Source: Phycisphaerales bacterium (lineage in GTDB: Bacteria > Planctomycetota > Phycisphaerae > Phycisphaerales > UBA1924). From it: 12,189 nucleotides of DNA. Of the stretch, positions 1-6,415 are shown piece after piece; position 1 is the first letter of the stretch, and every line of letters begins with the position of its first letter. The DNA lies in NCBI GenBank assembly GCA_029260415.1, contig JAJDDH010000328.1, positions 1 to 12,189 of the forward strand, read 5' to 3'. A program made the position numbers and the translations under genes. A model generated the notes under the pieces. The model was not told the origin of the DNA and made no database searches. It worked only from the letters and a program-made list of their open reading frames with translations.

Positions 1-113
1 TGAGACGAACGGCCATGGATGGCTCCTGAGTATCTGGGGGAACGAGTGTCCGAGCGACAGCAGCAGAAACAGGTCGCACTAAAAGCGCACACCGTCCCTG
101 CAAGACCGGGGCT
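1..113. other. Left-edge stretch with no recognised gene
   Basis: I see no convincing coding region, RNA gene or repeat here. It lies downstream of the small secreted-protein gene on the minus strand. There is no clear hairpin followed by a T-run that would serve as that gene's terminator. Confidence 0.4.
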
Positions 114-530
114 CTACGTTCGCCAGATGCCCAGAAGGGCCTGAATCTCGTTGTGGGTGAGCCCAGCCAGCAGGCCGAGCGACTGCGCCAACCCGTCCGA
201 TGTCAACGACTCGTCATCCGCGACCAAGGCAATGGTTGTGGGGGTGTGCGGGATTGCTGTAAGTGAGTCTCGGTCTGGCCGAGGCATCGGAGCAGGCGGC
301 TGAGGCTGATCCGTGGGTGCTGGCGCAGCCGCACAACGGCACTTGCCACCGCTCATCGAGCAATATGCGTCCTCGATGGTTTCCCCGCAACAAGTCGTGC
401 GTACTGCAACCGGGTGACAGCCTGCATCGTCGCACGAGCTGTGGTGCGATTGATCACCGGCGCGAACGACACCTAAGCCGGGGAGTCCGGAAGCGAGAAG
501 GACCAAGATGACCAGAAGTCGAAGCGGCAT
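114..530 (-). CDS. Small secreted Cys-rich protein of unknown function
   Basis: A 138-residue protein I cannot assign to a named family. Residues 1-24 look like a Sec signal peptide (Arg4, a Leu/Val/Ile-rich core, likely cleavage after the Ala of VVRA). The mature part carries seven cysteines (33, 38, 47, 48, 57, 64, 66), including a CC pair and a CRC motif, with a His pair near the new N-terminus; this could bind metal or form disulfides. A Pro-rich linker (about residues 68-85) separates it from a C-terminal region that may form a short helix. The ATG at 530 is preceded by AGGGA at a fair distance, which supports this start. It stands alone on the minus strand beside a tRNA scar and a probable integrase remnant, so it may be mobile-element cargo. 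Its secretion is well supported by the sequence; its function is not. Confidence 0.6.
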   Translation of the reverse strand: MPLRLLVILVLLASGLPGLGVVRAGDQSHHSSCDDAGCHPVAVRTTCCGETIEDAYCSMSGGKCRCAAAPAPTDQPQPPAPMPRPDRDSLTAIPHTPTTIALVADDESLTSDGLAQSLGLLAGLTHNEIQALLGIWRT

Positions 531-729
531 GAGTCCCTAAGTATATCGGGTGATTGGACAGCAACCCTAACGCCGCTCAGGCACGGAGTATTCCGGCCTC
601 TCAGGGCCTACGGCGAGCGGGGCCAAGCTATAAGGCTCTGGACCCCATTCTCCGCCCATTCAAGTCGGTGCTGCGGATTACCAACCGGGGTCACCATCGA
701 ATCTGCCGGGCGGGCAGGTGGTTCCGGCC
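531..729. other. Non-coding stretch between secreted-protein gene and integrase remnant
   Basis: No open frame on either strand here looks like a real protein: compositions are Arg/Ser/Pro-rich, as expected of chance frames in GC-rich DNA. It should hold the promoter of the small secreted-protein gene, but I see no clear pair of promoter boxes. Given the neighbouring tRNA fragment and integrase-like tail, it is probably terminal sequence of an integrated element. Confidence 0.4.
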
Positions 730-903
730 TCAAAGCCCAGCCAGCACGATCGCGACGATCGCCTCCCGCAAGGCGTTCGACAACCGGTCCCAGTTGGCGG
801 AGACGAACTCCAGGTCGCCATCAAGATCGTGCGCACAATTGCTGGGGCCAGTGCTGGGGGGGTGCCTAGAATCGGTCGCCTTGATATCGTAAGCGGGGTT
901 TTC
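730..903 (-). pseudogene. Probable remnant of a tyrosine-recombinase C-terminal tail
   Basis: On the minus strand a frame ending in TGA at 730-732 encodes a tail whose last ~35 residues (DGDLEFVSANWDRLSNALRE, then a short Ile/Val/Ala-rich helix) follow the pattern acidic-hydrophobic, W..L...R.AI..IV. From memory, such tails close many planctomycete site-specific recombinases; I could not check this. The catalytic body (R..H/R..Y) is absent. Going upstream, the same frame passes through the antisense of the tRNA fragment at 906-952 and then meets a stop at 997-999. The position beside a truncated tRNA fits an integrase end. The tail is far too short to act alone. It could instead be a chance frame, and the assignment is tentative. 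Confidence 0.4.
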
Positions 904-905
904 TG

Positions 906-952
906 GCAGCTTCCCAAGCTGAATGTCGTCGGTTCGATCCCGATCACCCGCT
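906..952 (+). tRNA. tRNA-Gly(CCC) 3' fragment, likely attachment-site remnant
   Basis: The 47 bases match tRNA positions 27-73: anticodon stem 906-910/918-922 (four pairs plus one G/A mismatch), loop TTCCCAA (911-917) with anticodon CCC, a five-base variable loop, T-stem 928-932/940-944 around loop TTCGATC, the 3' acceptor strand CACCCGC (945-951) and discriminator T. No CCA is encoded. The D-arm and proper 5' acceptor strand are missing: GCGGG at 893-897 could pair with part of the 3' strand but leaves only 8 bases where a D-arm should be. A break exactly at the anticodon arm, keeping the 3' half, is the classical signature of the duplicated attachment site left when a tyrosine integrase inserts into a tRNA gene. 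It is not a functional tRNA. Confidence 0.75.
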
Positions 953-1110
953 TTCGAAGGAACTCCGGCTGACCGCACCGTTTGCGGTCCCGCCCCTCAC
1001 CGGCGCGGCCTGGCTCCGATGCGAGATGCTGTGCTCGGCGATCTCAGCCACGATCTTGGCGGATTGCGGTCTCGCGTGGTTTCGAACCCACCACATGGCA
1101 GGGCTGTGCC

Positions 1111-2916
1111 TCAGGCGACCGCAGAACGCAGGGGGATGTCTCGGATCGAGACATGGAACGCGGCTCCCTGACCCGGCTCGGAGTCGATCCAGGCCCGCCC
1201 GCCGTGCGCCTCGGCGATCGCCTTGACAATCGCCAGCCCAACCCCGGTGCCCGTCCGATCGTGAGACAGCCGCTGAAAGATCCGAAAGATCTTGTCGTTG
1301 TACTTCGGGTCGACGCCGTTCCCGTTGTCGGTCACGGACAGAACAATCTGGCCACCGTCTCGTCTGGCGCTGATCTCGATGATCGGCGTGCCTGTGTCTG
1401 GGCGCCCGTGGGTCAGCGCGTTGAGCACCAGGTTCTGGAGGAGCTGCCGGATACGGACTTCTTCAGCGACGAATATTGGCATGTCGTGATCGATCCGCAC
1501 CTGCGCCCCCGCTTGGGAGAGCTGGCTCGAGAGGTCCGCGAGGACAGACTCGCACAGCGCGTCGAGGTCGATCTCACGTGCCTCGTTCACGGCGGCGCCC
1601 TGACGGCTGAGCTCAAGCAGATCGTCGACGGTCTGCGCCATCCGCCCGGAGGCGCGGCTGATCCGCCCGGCGATCTCTCTGATCTCATCGGGAGACTCGG
1701 TTTCGAGCGCGTCGGTGAGGGCGCCCGCGTACCCACGGATGGTGACCAGAGGCGAGCTCAGGTCGTGCGACACCGTGTAGACGAACTGTGACATCTCCTT
1801 GTTCCGCAGTTCCAGGTCGGCGCTCATGCGTTGAGACTCGACCAGCAGTGTTTCGGTCTCGATGTTCTTGATCCGGAAGACCTCTGCCGCGCCGGCCATA
1901 TCACCGATCTCGTCCGTGCGGTCCAGGCCCTCGATCTTCGCCTGGCTCTCGCCTCTGGCGAGTCTGCGGAGAGTCTCGGTCATCCGCAGGATCGGATGGA
2001 TCAGGGCGCGGGACATGAACGAGGCCGTGACGATCCCGGCGAGCACGGTGAGGATCGAGACGATATCGCTGATGATCTGGAACCGCTTGGACCCGGCCTG
2101 GGTCGAGCTCAGAAAGGTCTCTCGCCCCTCGAGCGAGCGTGCGCGGACCTCCCTGGAGAGATAGTGGAGTTCTGCGGCTTCACCCGCGAGCACGACATTG
2201 ACAAGATGGAGGTAGCCTCGTGTGGCCTGCACCGCGTCCAGGAAGGCCCGCTCGTACTCGTCCACTGATGCGATGATCTCCTCGCGGGTCTCGGCGCGAT
2301 CGAGGTCGCCGGCCGCATCGCGGACGTCGCTCAGGTATCCGAGCGCCCGCTCGACATTGGTCCGGCTCGGGGAGTCGAAGTACCGGAGCGCCTCGGATTC
2401 ACTCCGGAGCATCAGCGAGCTGATCGCGTGACTGGCGACAAGCGAAGCCGGGGTGCGGCCCCGGTCGCGCTCGAGCCTGTCGAGGACCCGGTTGCGGGCG
2501 GGAATCATCTCCTCCTGCATGAGACGGATGCGCGTCGCGCGGTCCGTGGCCACCTTCTCGAAGTTCTGTCCGTACGAGTGGATCCGATCGCCCATCTCTT
2601 TGAGCGTGGCGCCAGCGGCGATCCGGTCGGTCTCGAGGTGCGCGTCCCTGATCTCGGTCTCGGCGCGGGCCTGCAGGTCTCGCACGTGCTGGGCCGCGCT
2701 GGTGTGCCCGGTGAGCATGTACACCGAGACGTTCCGCTGCAACTCAGCGATCATCTTGTCGACCGCGAGGATCTTGATCGTGTCCCCGTTGGCCCGCTCG
2801 TACGCGGCGAGGTCGCGCTGGGCTTTCTCGAGCCCGATATGCCCCATGACCGCCGTAAAGACGTGCAGGATCAGCACGGTCCCCAGGGCGAGCCCCACTC
2901 TGGTCTTGATGCTCAT
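1111..2916 (-). CDS. Membrane sensor histidine kinase (HAMP, HisKA, HATPase)
   Basis: A 601-residue inner-membrane kinase expected to autophosphorylate on His and pass the phosphate to a receiver. Transmembrane helix 1 is at about residues 7-26, a ~250-residue mostly helical periplasmic region follows (similar in style to four-helix-bundle/CHASE3 sensors), helix 2 is at about 281-300 and a HAMP linker at about 303-355. The catalytic core has the H-box YTVSHDLSSPL with His384, N-box NLVLNALTHG (Asn495, Asn499), G1 box TDNGNGV (530-535) and G2 box GTGVGLA (556-562). The HDLxxPL H-box is of the phytochrome/HisKA type and closely resembles that of the GAF kinase at 6415-7680. The start at 2916 is chosen because its ATG overlaps the stop of the upstream solute-binding protein gene (ATGA, 4 bases); a longer frame from 2979 would overlap by 67 bases. 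Translational coupling implies that the two proteins work together. Confidence 0.92.
   Translation of the reverse strand: MSIKTRVGLALGTVLILHVFTAVMGHIGLEKAQRDLAAYERANGDTIKILAVDKMIAELQRNVSVYMLTGHTSAAQHVRDLQARAETEIRDAHLETDRIAAGATLKEMGDRIHSYGQNFEKVATDRATRIRLMQEEMIPARNRVLDRLERDRGRTPASLVASHAISSLMLRSESEALRYFDSPSRTNVERALGYLSDVRDAAGDLDRAETREEIIASVDEYERAFLDAVQATRGYLHLVNVVLAGEAAELHYLSREVRARSLEGRETFLSSTQAGSKRFQIISDIVSILTVLAGIVTASFMSRALIHPILRMTETLRRLARGESQAKIEGLDRTDEIGDMAGAAEVFRIKNIETETLLVESQRMSADLELRNKEMSQFVYTVSHDLSSPLVTIRGYAGALTDALETESPDEIREIAGRISRASGRMAQTVDDLLELSRQGAAVNEAREIDLDALCESVLADLSSQLSQAGAQVRIDHDMPIFVAEEVRIRQLLQNLVLNALTHGRPDTGTPIIEISARRDGGQIVLSVTDNGNGVDPKYNDKIFRIFQRLSHDRTGTGVGLAIVKAIAEAHGGRAWIDSEPGQGAAFHVSIRDIPLRSAVA
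1136..1154. repeat. Perfect 8-bp inverted repeat inside kinase 3' end
   Basis: ATGTCTCG and CGAGACAT flank a three-base loop. It lies within the last codons (about residues 588-594) of the membrane kinase, some 22 bases before its stop. There is no T-tract after it on the minus strand, so it is not a standard terminator. It could be an RNA hairpin that ends or protects the operon transcript, or simply chance. Confidence 0.35.
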
Positions 2917-4211
2917 GGGCGGCCCCGCACGTGAGAGATGGTTCGCGGAGCGGCCTCGGTCGAGAGGAGCTCCCCCCACCGCAACAGTGAGTGCTCATAG
3001 TTGTCCATCACCGAGTTCCAGACCGCGACGCGGCCGAACCGCTCCTGGTAGCTCCCGCCGTTGCGCCGCTCACCCTGGCGTGCGATCACGCGCCGGTCCG
3101 GGTCCAGGATGTTCGACGCGGCGGGCTTGCCCTCGTACCAGAACGCCCACTCGCCCTCGGACATGTGCCGCCTTGCCGCCTCGGGGACTGAGATGTAGTA
3201 CCCCTGGCGGGCCATGATCGCGCCTGGCTTGCCTGAGAGCCACCAGTTCATGTACGCGTACGCGGCCTGGCTGACCTCTTCACTCGCCGCTGAGGACAGG
3301 CACATCACGCCGTGCCAGGCACGGTATCCCTCGCGCGGAGCCGCGTAGCGGACGGGGACGCCCTCGGCCCGCAGCGCCGAGGCGCCGGGCGAGAACATGC
3401 TCTCGATCACAGCCCGACCGTTGCGCATCAGGCGGACCGAATCGGGGACCGAGCTCCAGAACGCGCTGAAGTGCCCGTCCCGCTTGTAGTCCACCAGGAT
3501 CCTGAACAGCTCATCGATCTCAGCCCGCGACATGTTGCCCATGTCATCGAAGGTCATGAGCCCCTGCGCCTGCACCGCCAGCGCGGCATCAAAAATGCCG
3601 ATGGTCGGCTCGTTCACCAGCGCGACCTTGCCCCTCCACCTGGGGTCCAGGAGCCAGCCCCAGCTCTCCTCCTCGTAGGCCCTGCCCGCGGGCACGGTCT
3701 CGGTGTTGTAGCCGAAGGAATCGACGTTGTGAACGTATGGCAGGAAGCTCACACGATCGGTCGGCGTCGAACTGAGCTCACCGTCTGGCTGGGCGTACAG
3801 CAGTGTGTGAGGCGCGTCGCCGAGCCCGACCCGGGCCGTGGGCGTCAGGCGTCCGGTCTTTGAGAGCGGATTCACGGCCGCCCACTGGTCAATCCGCGCG
3901 GAATCGATGGCCTGGATGGCGCCAGCGCGCCAGAGCACGTTGATGCTGTTGGACCATTGTTCGTAAATGTCGAACGAGTCTGGGCGGGTCGACGCCTGCT
4001 GGAGCACAGCGCCGCTGCCGCCGGGCGTGAACTCGATGCGGATCCCGAGATCCGCCTCCGCCGCCCTGCGGATCTGCTCCTGCAGCGTGACGTGCGTGCC
4101 CAGGACACGGAGCGTGACCGGCTCTCTCGAGCTCGTACGAACAAACGGCGCGGCGTACGCGGCCACGCCCGCCGTCAGCGTCCTCGCCATCATCTCACGT
4201 CGTGTCAGCAT
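2913..4211 (-). CDS. Tat-exported extracellular solute-binding protein, PotD-like
   Basis: A 432-residue periplasmic binding protein of the spermidine/putrescine (PotD, SBP_bac) type. The N-terminus MLTRREMMARTLTAGVAAYA carries a twin-arginine motif (T-R-R-E-M-M, Arg4-Arg5) and a short hydrophobic stretch, so export by Tat is likely. The mature region starts near residue 30 (PVTLRVLGTHV, strand 1) and contains the family-typical segment SWGWLLDPRWRGKVALVNEP (183-202) and a C-terminal half with MNWWLSG and GYYISVPEA. The ATG at 4211 has GAGG about 7 bases upstream and places the Tat motif at the N-terminus. An ATG at 4271, four bases after the preceding stop, is the alternative, but it lacks a Shine-Dalgarno sequence. 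No permease or ATPase gene lies in the operon. The gene instead overlaps a sensor kinase, suggesting a receptor that reports ligand to that kinase. The ligand is unknown; polyamine is only a family-based guess. Confidence 0.85.
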   Translation of the reverse strand: MLTRREMMARTLTAGVAAYAAPFVRTSSREPVTLRVLGTHVTLQEQIRRAAEADLGIRIEFTPGGSGAVLQQASTRPDSFDIYEQWSNSINVLWRAGAIQAIDSARIDQWAAVNPLSKTGRLTPTARVGLGDAPHTLLYAQPDGELSSTPTDRVSFLPYVHNVDSFGYNTETVPAGRAYEEESWGWLLDPRWRGKVALVNEPTIGIFDAALAVQAQGLMTFDDMGNMSRAEIDELFRILVDYKRDGHFSAFWSSVPDSVRLMRNGRAVIESMFSPGASALRAEGVPVRYAAPREGYRAWHGVMCLSSAASEEVSQAAYAYMNWWLSGKPGAIMARQGYYISVPEAARRHMSEGEWAFWYEGKPAASNILDPDRRVIARQGERRNGGSYQERFGRVAVWNSVMDNYEHSLLRWGELLSTEAAPRTISHVRGRP

Positions 4212-4275
4212 CGAACACCTCAGTCTCGAATCATCGATCGGCGACTCAGCGTCGCCACTTTCATCCGTCATCGGC

Positions 4276-5895
4276 TCACGCGGCACGCTGCCCCGGGTCA
4301 CCCGGGAGCGCCGCCACCGCGGCCTCCACGACATCAGCGCGCACAAATGGCTTCGTCATGTACCGGTCACATCCGGCACGGAACGCGTTGGCGCGGTCTC
4401 TCTCGAGTGTGCTTGCCGACAACGCGATGATCGGAGCCGTAAACCCGGCATCCCGCAGCCCCGCGGTGGCGGTGATGCCGTCCTGATCCGGCATCTGCAG
4501 GTCCATGAAGATGAGATCGAGAGCGGCGCCGGTCCCCATGGCCCGATCGACGGCGTCGCGACCGTTGACCGCAAACTCGACGTCAGCTCCAGCGCGCACG
4601 AGGTGGTGACCCAGGAGCTTGCGGTTGTCAATGGAATCGTCAACCACCAGAATACGTTTCCCTGAGAGATCCCTGGGCGCTTCTGCCCCGGCACACTCCA
4701 CCATTGGCGCTGGATCGCAGCGGGCTGCGTCAAACCCAACGGTGAACTCGCTGCCCCGCCCGGGCTCTGATTCAACGCTCAGCTCGCCCCCGAGCAGCTT
4801 GGCGAGTGAGCTCGAGATGCTCAGGCCAAGCCCCGTGCCGCCGAACTCGCGGGTGGTGCTCGAGTCCGCCTGTGCAAACGGGCGAAACTCACGGATGCGT
4901 TCGATCTGTTCCGCGCTCATCCCGATCCCCGTGTCCGTCACGCGCACGGAGCCCCGCACCCGGCCCGCCCCGAGGTCCTCCAGATCCGCCGTCACGCTGA
5001 CGCATCCGTCCGAGGTGAACTTGATCGCGTTGCCCACGAGGTTGAGCACGATCTGCTGGACTCGTAGCGCGTCGCTCATCATCCACGACGTGTCGCAGCG
5101 CCCGGTGTCGAGGCTGATTGTGACGCCCTTCTCGACCGCGAGCGGCCGAACGAGCTCCACGACGTTTGAGACAACGAACGCCAGGTTGACCGGAGCGTTC
5201 TCGATGACGAGACACCCGGCGTCGATCTTGGCCGTGTCGAGCACGTCTCCGAGCAGTTCGAGCAGGACCTGGCCGTTGCGCCGGATGATCGAGAGCGCCT
5301 CCGAGGCAAACGCGTCCGAGCGAACACCGTCGGTATCTGATGCGGCTTCAACGAAGCCCAGGATCGCGGTGAGCGGCGTCCGGATCTCGTGGCTCATGTT
5401 CGCCAGGAACTGGCCCTTGGCCCTGCTTGCCGCCTCTGCGAGCTGCCGCGCCCGGTCGAGCTCCGCGTTCTTCCGCCGTAGATCGTTGTTCAGCTTTCTC
5501 TTCTCGTTCAGAGCGCGCTGGCGTTCGCAGGCGTACCGGACGACTCGTTCCATTCGGATCGTCGTGAGCTCTTGTTTGGGGACGAAATCCTGCGCGCCCG
5601 CGGCCAGGGCGGCCTGGCCCGCCTCGTCAGAGCCGTCGCTCGTGAGCACGATGATCGCGGCGCCATGGGCGAGCGGGTAAATCTGCTGCACCGTCTCGTC
5701 ACGCTCCGAGTCCGGGAGTCCAAGGTCCAGGAAGACGACATCGAACCGATGTGATTCGAGAGCGGAGACCGCCTCCGCCATGGACCAGGCGCGCGAGATC
5801 TCGCACCCGCCGACGCTGCGGAGGGATCGGCACAGCAGGTCAGCGTGTTCCGCGGAATCCTCGACGACAAGGGCTCGAACGGCTTTGGGCAACAC
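4276..5895 (-). CDS. Hybrid histidine kinase REC-HisKA-HATPase-REC
   Basis: A 539-residue soluble hybrid kinase with no membrane segment. The N-terminal receiver (about 6-118) has acidic pocket residues Glu12-Asp13, phospho-acceptor Asp57 (FLDLGLPD), Thr85 and Lys107. A charged coiled-coil (about 122-160) leads to HisKA with NMSHEIRTPL (His169), then HATPase with N-box NLVGNAIKF (Asn285, Asn289), G1 DTGIGM (321-326), FRPFAQADSSTTREFGGTGL and G2 GTGLGLS (353-359). The C-terminal receiver (about 413-530) has Asp419-Asp420, Asp465 (FMDLQMPD), Ser493 and Lys515. This is the ArcB/BarA-like core with an extra receiver in front, so it likely takes phosphate from another kinase or reads another receiver. 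GTG at 5895 is chosen because GGAGG lies four bases upstream; TTG at 5892 would also fit, and a GTG at 5940 has no ribosome-binding site. No Hpt partner is encoded nearby. Confidence 0.92.
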   Translation of the reverse strand: MLPKAVRALVVEDSAEHADLLCRSLRSVGGCEISRAWSMAEAVSALESHRFDVVFLDLGLPDSERDETVQQIYPLAHGAAIIVLTSDGSDEAGQAALAAGAQDFVPKQELTTIRMERVVRYACERQRALNEKRKLNNDLRRKNAELDRARQLAEAASRAKGQFLANMSHEIRTPLTAILGFVEAASDTDGVRSDAFASEALSIIRRNGQVLLELLGDVLDTAKIDAGCLVIENAPVNLAFVVSNVVELVRPLAVEKGVTISLDTGRCDTSWMMSDALRVQQIVLNLVGNAIKFTSDGCVSVTADLEDLGAGRVRGSVRVTDTGIGMSAEQIERIREFRPFAQADSSTTREFGGTGLGLSISSSLAKLLGGELSVESEPGRGSEFTVGFDAARCDPAPMVECAGAEAPRDLSGKRILVVDDSIDNRKLLGHHLVRAGADVEFAVNGRDAVDRAMGTGAALDLIFMDLQMPDQDGITATAGLRDAGFTAPIIALSASTLERDRANAFRAGCDRYMTKPFVRADVVEAAVAALPGDPGQRAA

Positions 5896-5898
5896 GGA

Positions 5899-5904
5899 AC
5901 CTCC
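5899..5904 (-). promoter_or_regulatory. Shine-Dalgarno GGAGGT that sets the hybrid-kinase start
   Basis: On the minus strand GGAGGT is followed by TCC and GTG. It is the strongest ribosome-binding site in the minus-strand group. It favours GTG at 5895 (or the adjoining TTG at 5892) over the GTG at 5940. Confidence 0.6.
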
Positions 5905-5943
5905 GTTGCGGGACTCTCGTTGCAGCGGGGCGAGCCGCACACG

Positions 5944-5956
5944 GTGAGCGGCTCAC
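5944..5956. promoter_or_regulatory. 13-base palindrome in the gap before the hybrid kinase
   Basis: GTGAGC-G-GCTCAC is perfectly symmetrical around a single central base. It sits in the 82-base gap between the Rcp1-like regulator gene and the hybrid kinase gene, the widest gap in the minus-strand group. It could be an operator half-pair, an mRNA hairpin or a processing site. There is no direct evidence of function. Confidence 0.3.
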
Positions 5957-5977
5957 ACTCATGCGCAGGATGCTTGC

Positions 5978-6415
5978 TTACACGGGCGGTTCGTTCCAGA
6001 CTGACCAATACACGCCGAGCTGCGAGATCATCTCGTGGAACCGTTGAAAGTCGAGCGGCTTGACCAGGTAGCTGTTGGCGTGGGAGCCGTACGCCCGGGC
6101 ACGGTCCGCCTCGGACTTTGACGTCGTGAGCACCACGACCGGGATCATGGCAAGATCCGGGTCGACCTTGATTACTTCCAGAAGTTCGTGCCCGTCCATG
6201 CGTGGCATCTTGAGGTCGAGCACGATCACGTCCGGACGGGACACGTTCTCGTGCGGGGGCTGGCGACGCAGGTACGCGAGCGCTTCCTCGCCGTCGCGGA
6301 CATGTGCGAACTCGTTTGAGACATCGCTTTTCCGCATGGCGCGCATCACCAGGTCGGCGTGATCCGCGTCGTCTTCCGCGAGCAGGAACCGAACGGGGCG
6401 GTCTGCTGTGTGCAT
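5978..6415 (-). CDS. Rcp1-like single-domain response regulator
   Basis: A 145-residue stand-alone receiver with no output domain. The acidic pocket is Glu14-Asp15-Asp16, phospho-acceptor Asp67 lies in VIVLDLKMPRMDG, the switch threonine in VVLTTSK (Thr97/98), and Lys119 in LVKPLDF. The insertion before beta-3 (RRQPPHENVSRPD) and the C-terminal aromatic tail YWSVWNEPPV are typical of the Rcp1 family, which pairs with phytochrome-type and GAF/PAS kinases and often dimerises through this tail. The gene follows directly after the GAF kinase: ATG at 6415 shares one base with the kinase stop, or a GTG at 6418 would overlap by four. This points to a cognate pair. GGAG just upstream fits either start. 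Phosphate from the GAF kinase probably reaches this protein, but its target is unknown. Confidence 0.92.
   Translation of the reverse strand: MHTADRPVRFLLAEDDADHADLVMRAMRKSDVSNEFAHVRDGEEALAYLRRQPPHENVSRPDVIVLDLKMPRMDGHELLEVIKVDPDLAMIPVVVLTTSKSEADRARAYGSHANSYLVKPLDFQRFHEMISQLGVYWSVWNEPPV

Noticed and set aside
540..545. TATACT as a -10 box for the small secreted-protein gene
   Set aside because: It is only nine bases from the ATG, so transcription would begin after the ribosome-binding site; no -35 box fits.
893..952. A functional, D-armless tRNA-Gly using GCGGG at 893 as the 5' acceptor strand
   Set aside because: Only five acceptor pairs form and just eight bases remain for the D-arm; bacterial elongator tRNAs need a D-arm, so a fragment is more likely.
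1077..1100. A possible tRNA T-arm on the minus strand (GGGTTCGAAACC), giving a GFEPTT-like peptide on the plus strand
   Set aside because: The T-stem does not pair over five bases with a seven-base loop, and no matching acceptor or anticodon arm is found upstream on that strand.
982..1791. Long plus-strand open frame of 269 codons
   Set aside because: It is the antisense shadow of the membrane kinase, whose HisKA/HATPase motifs are unmistakable; its own translation has no recognisable domain.
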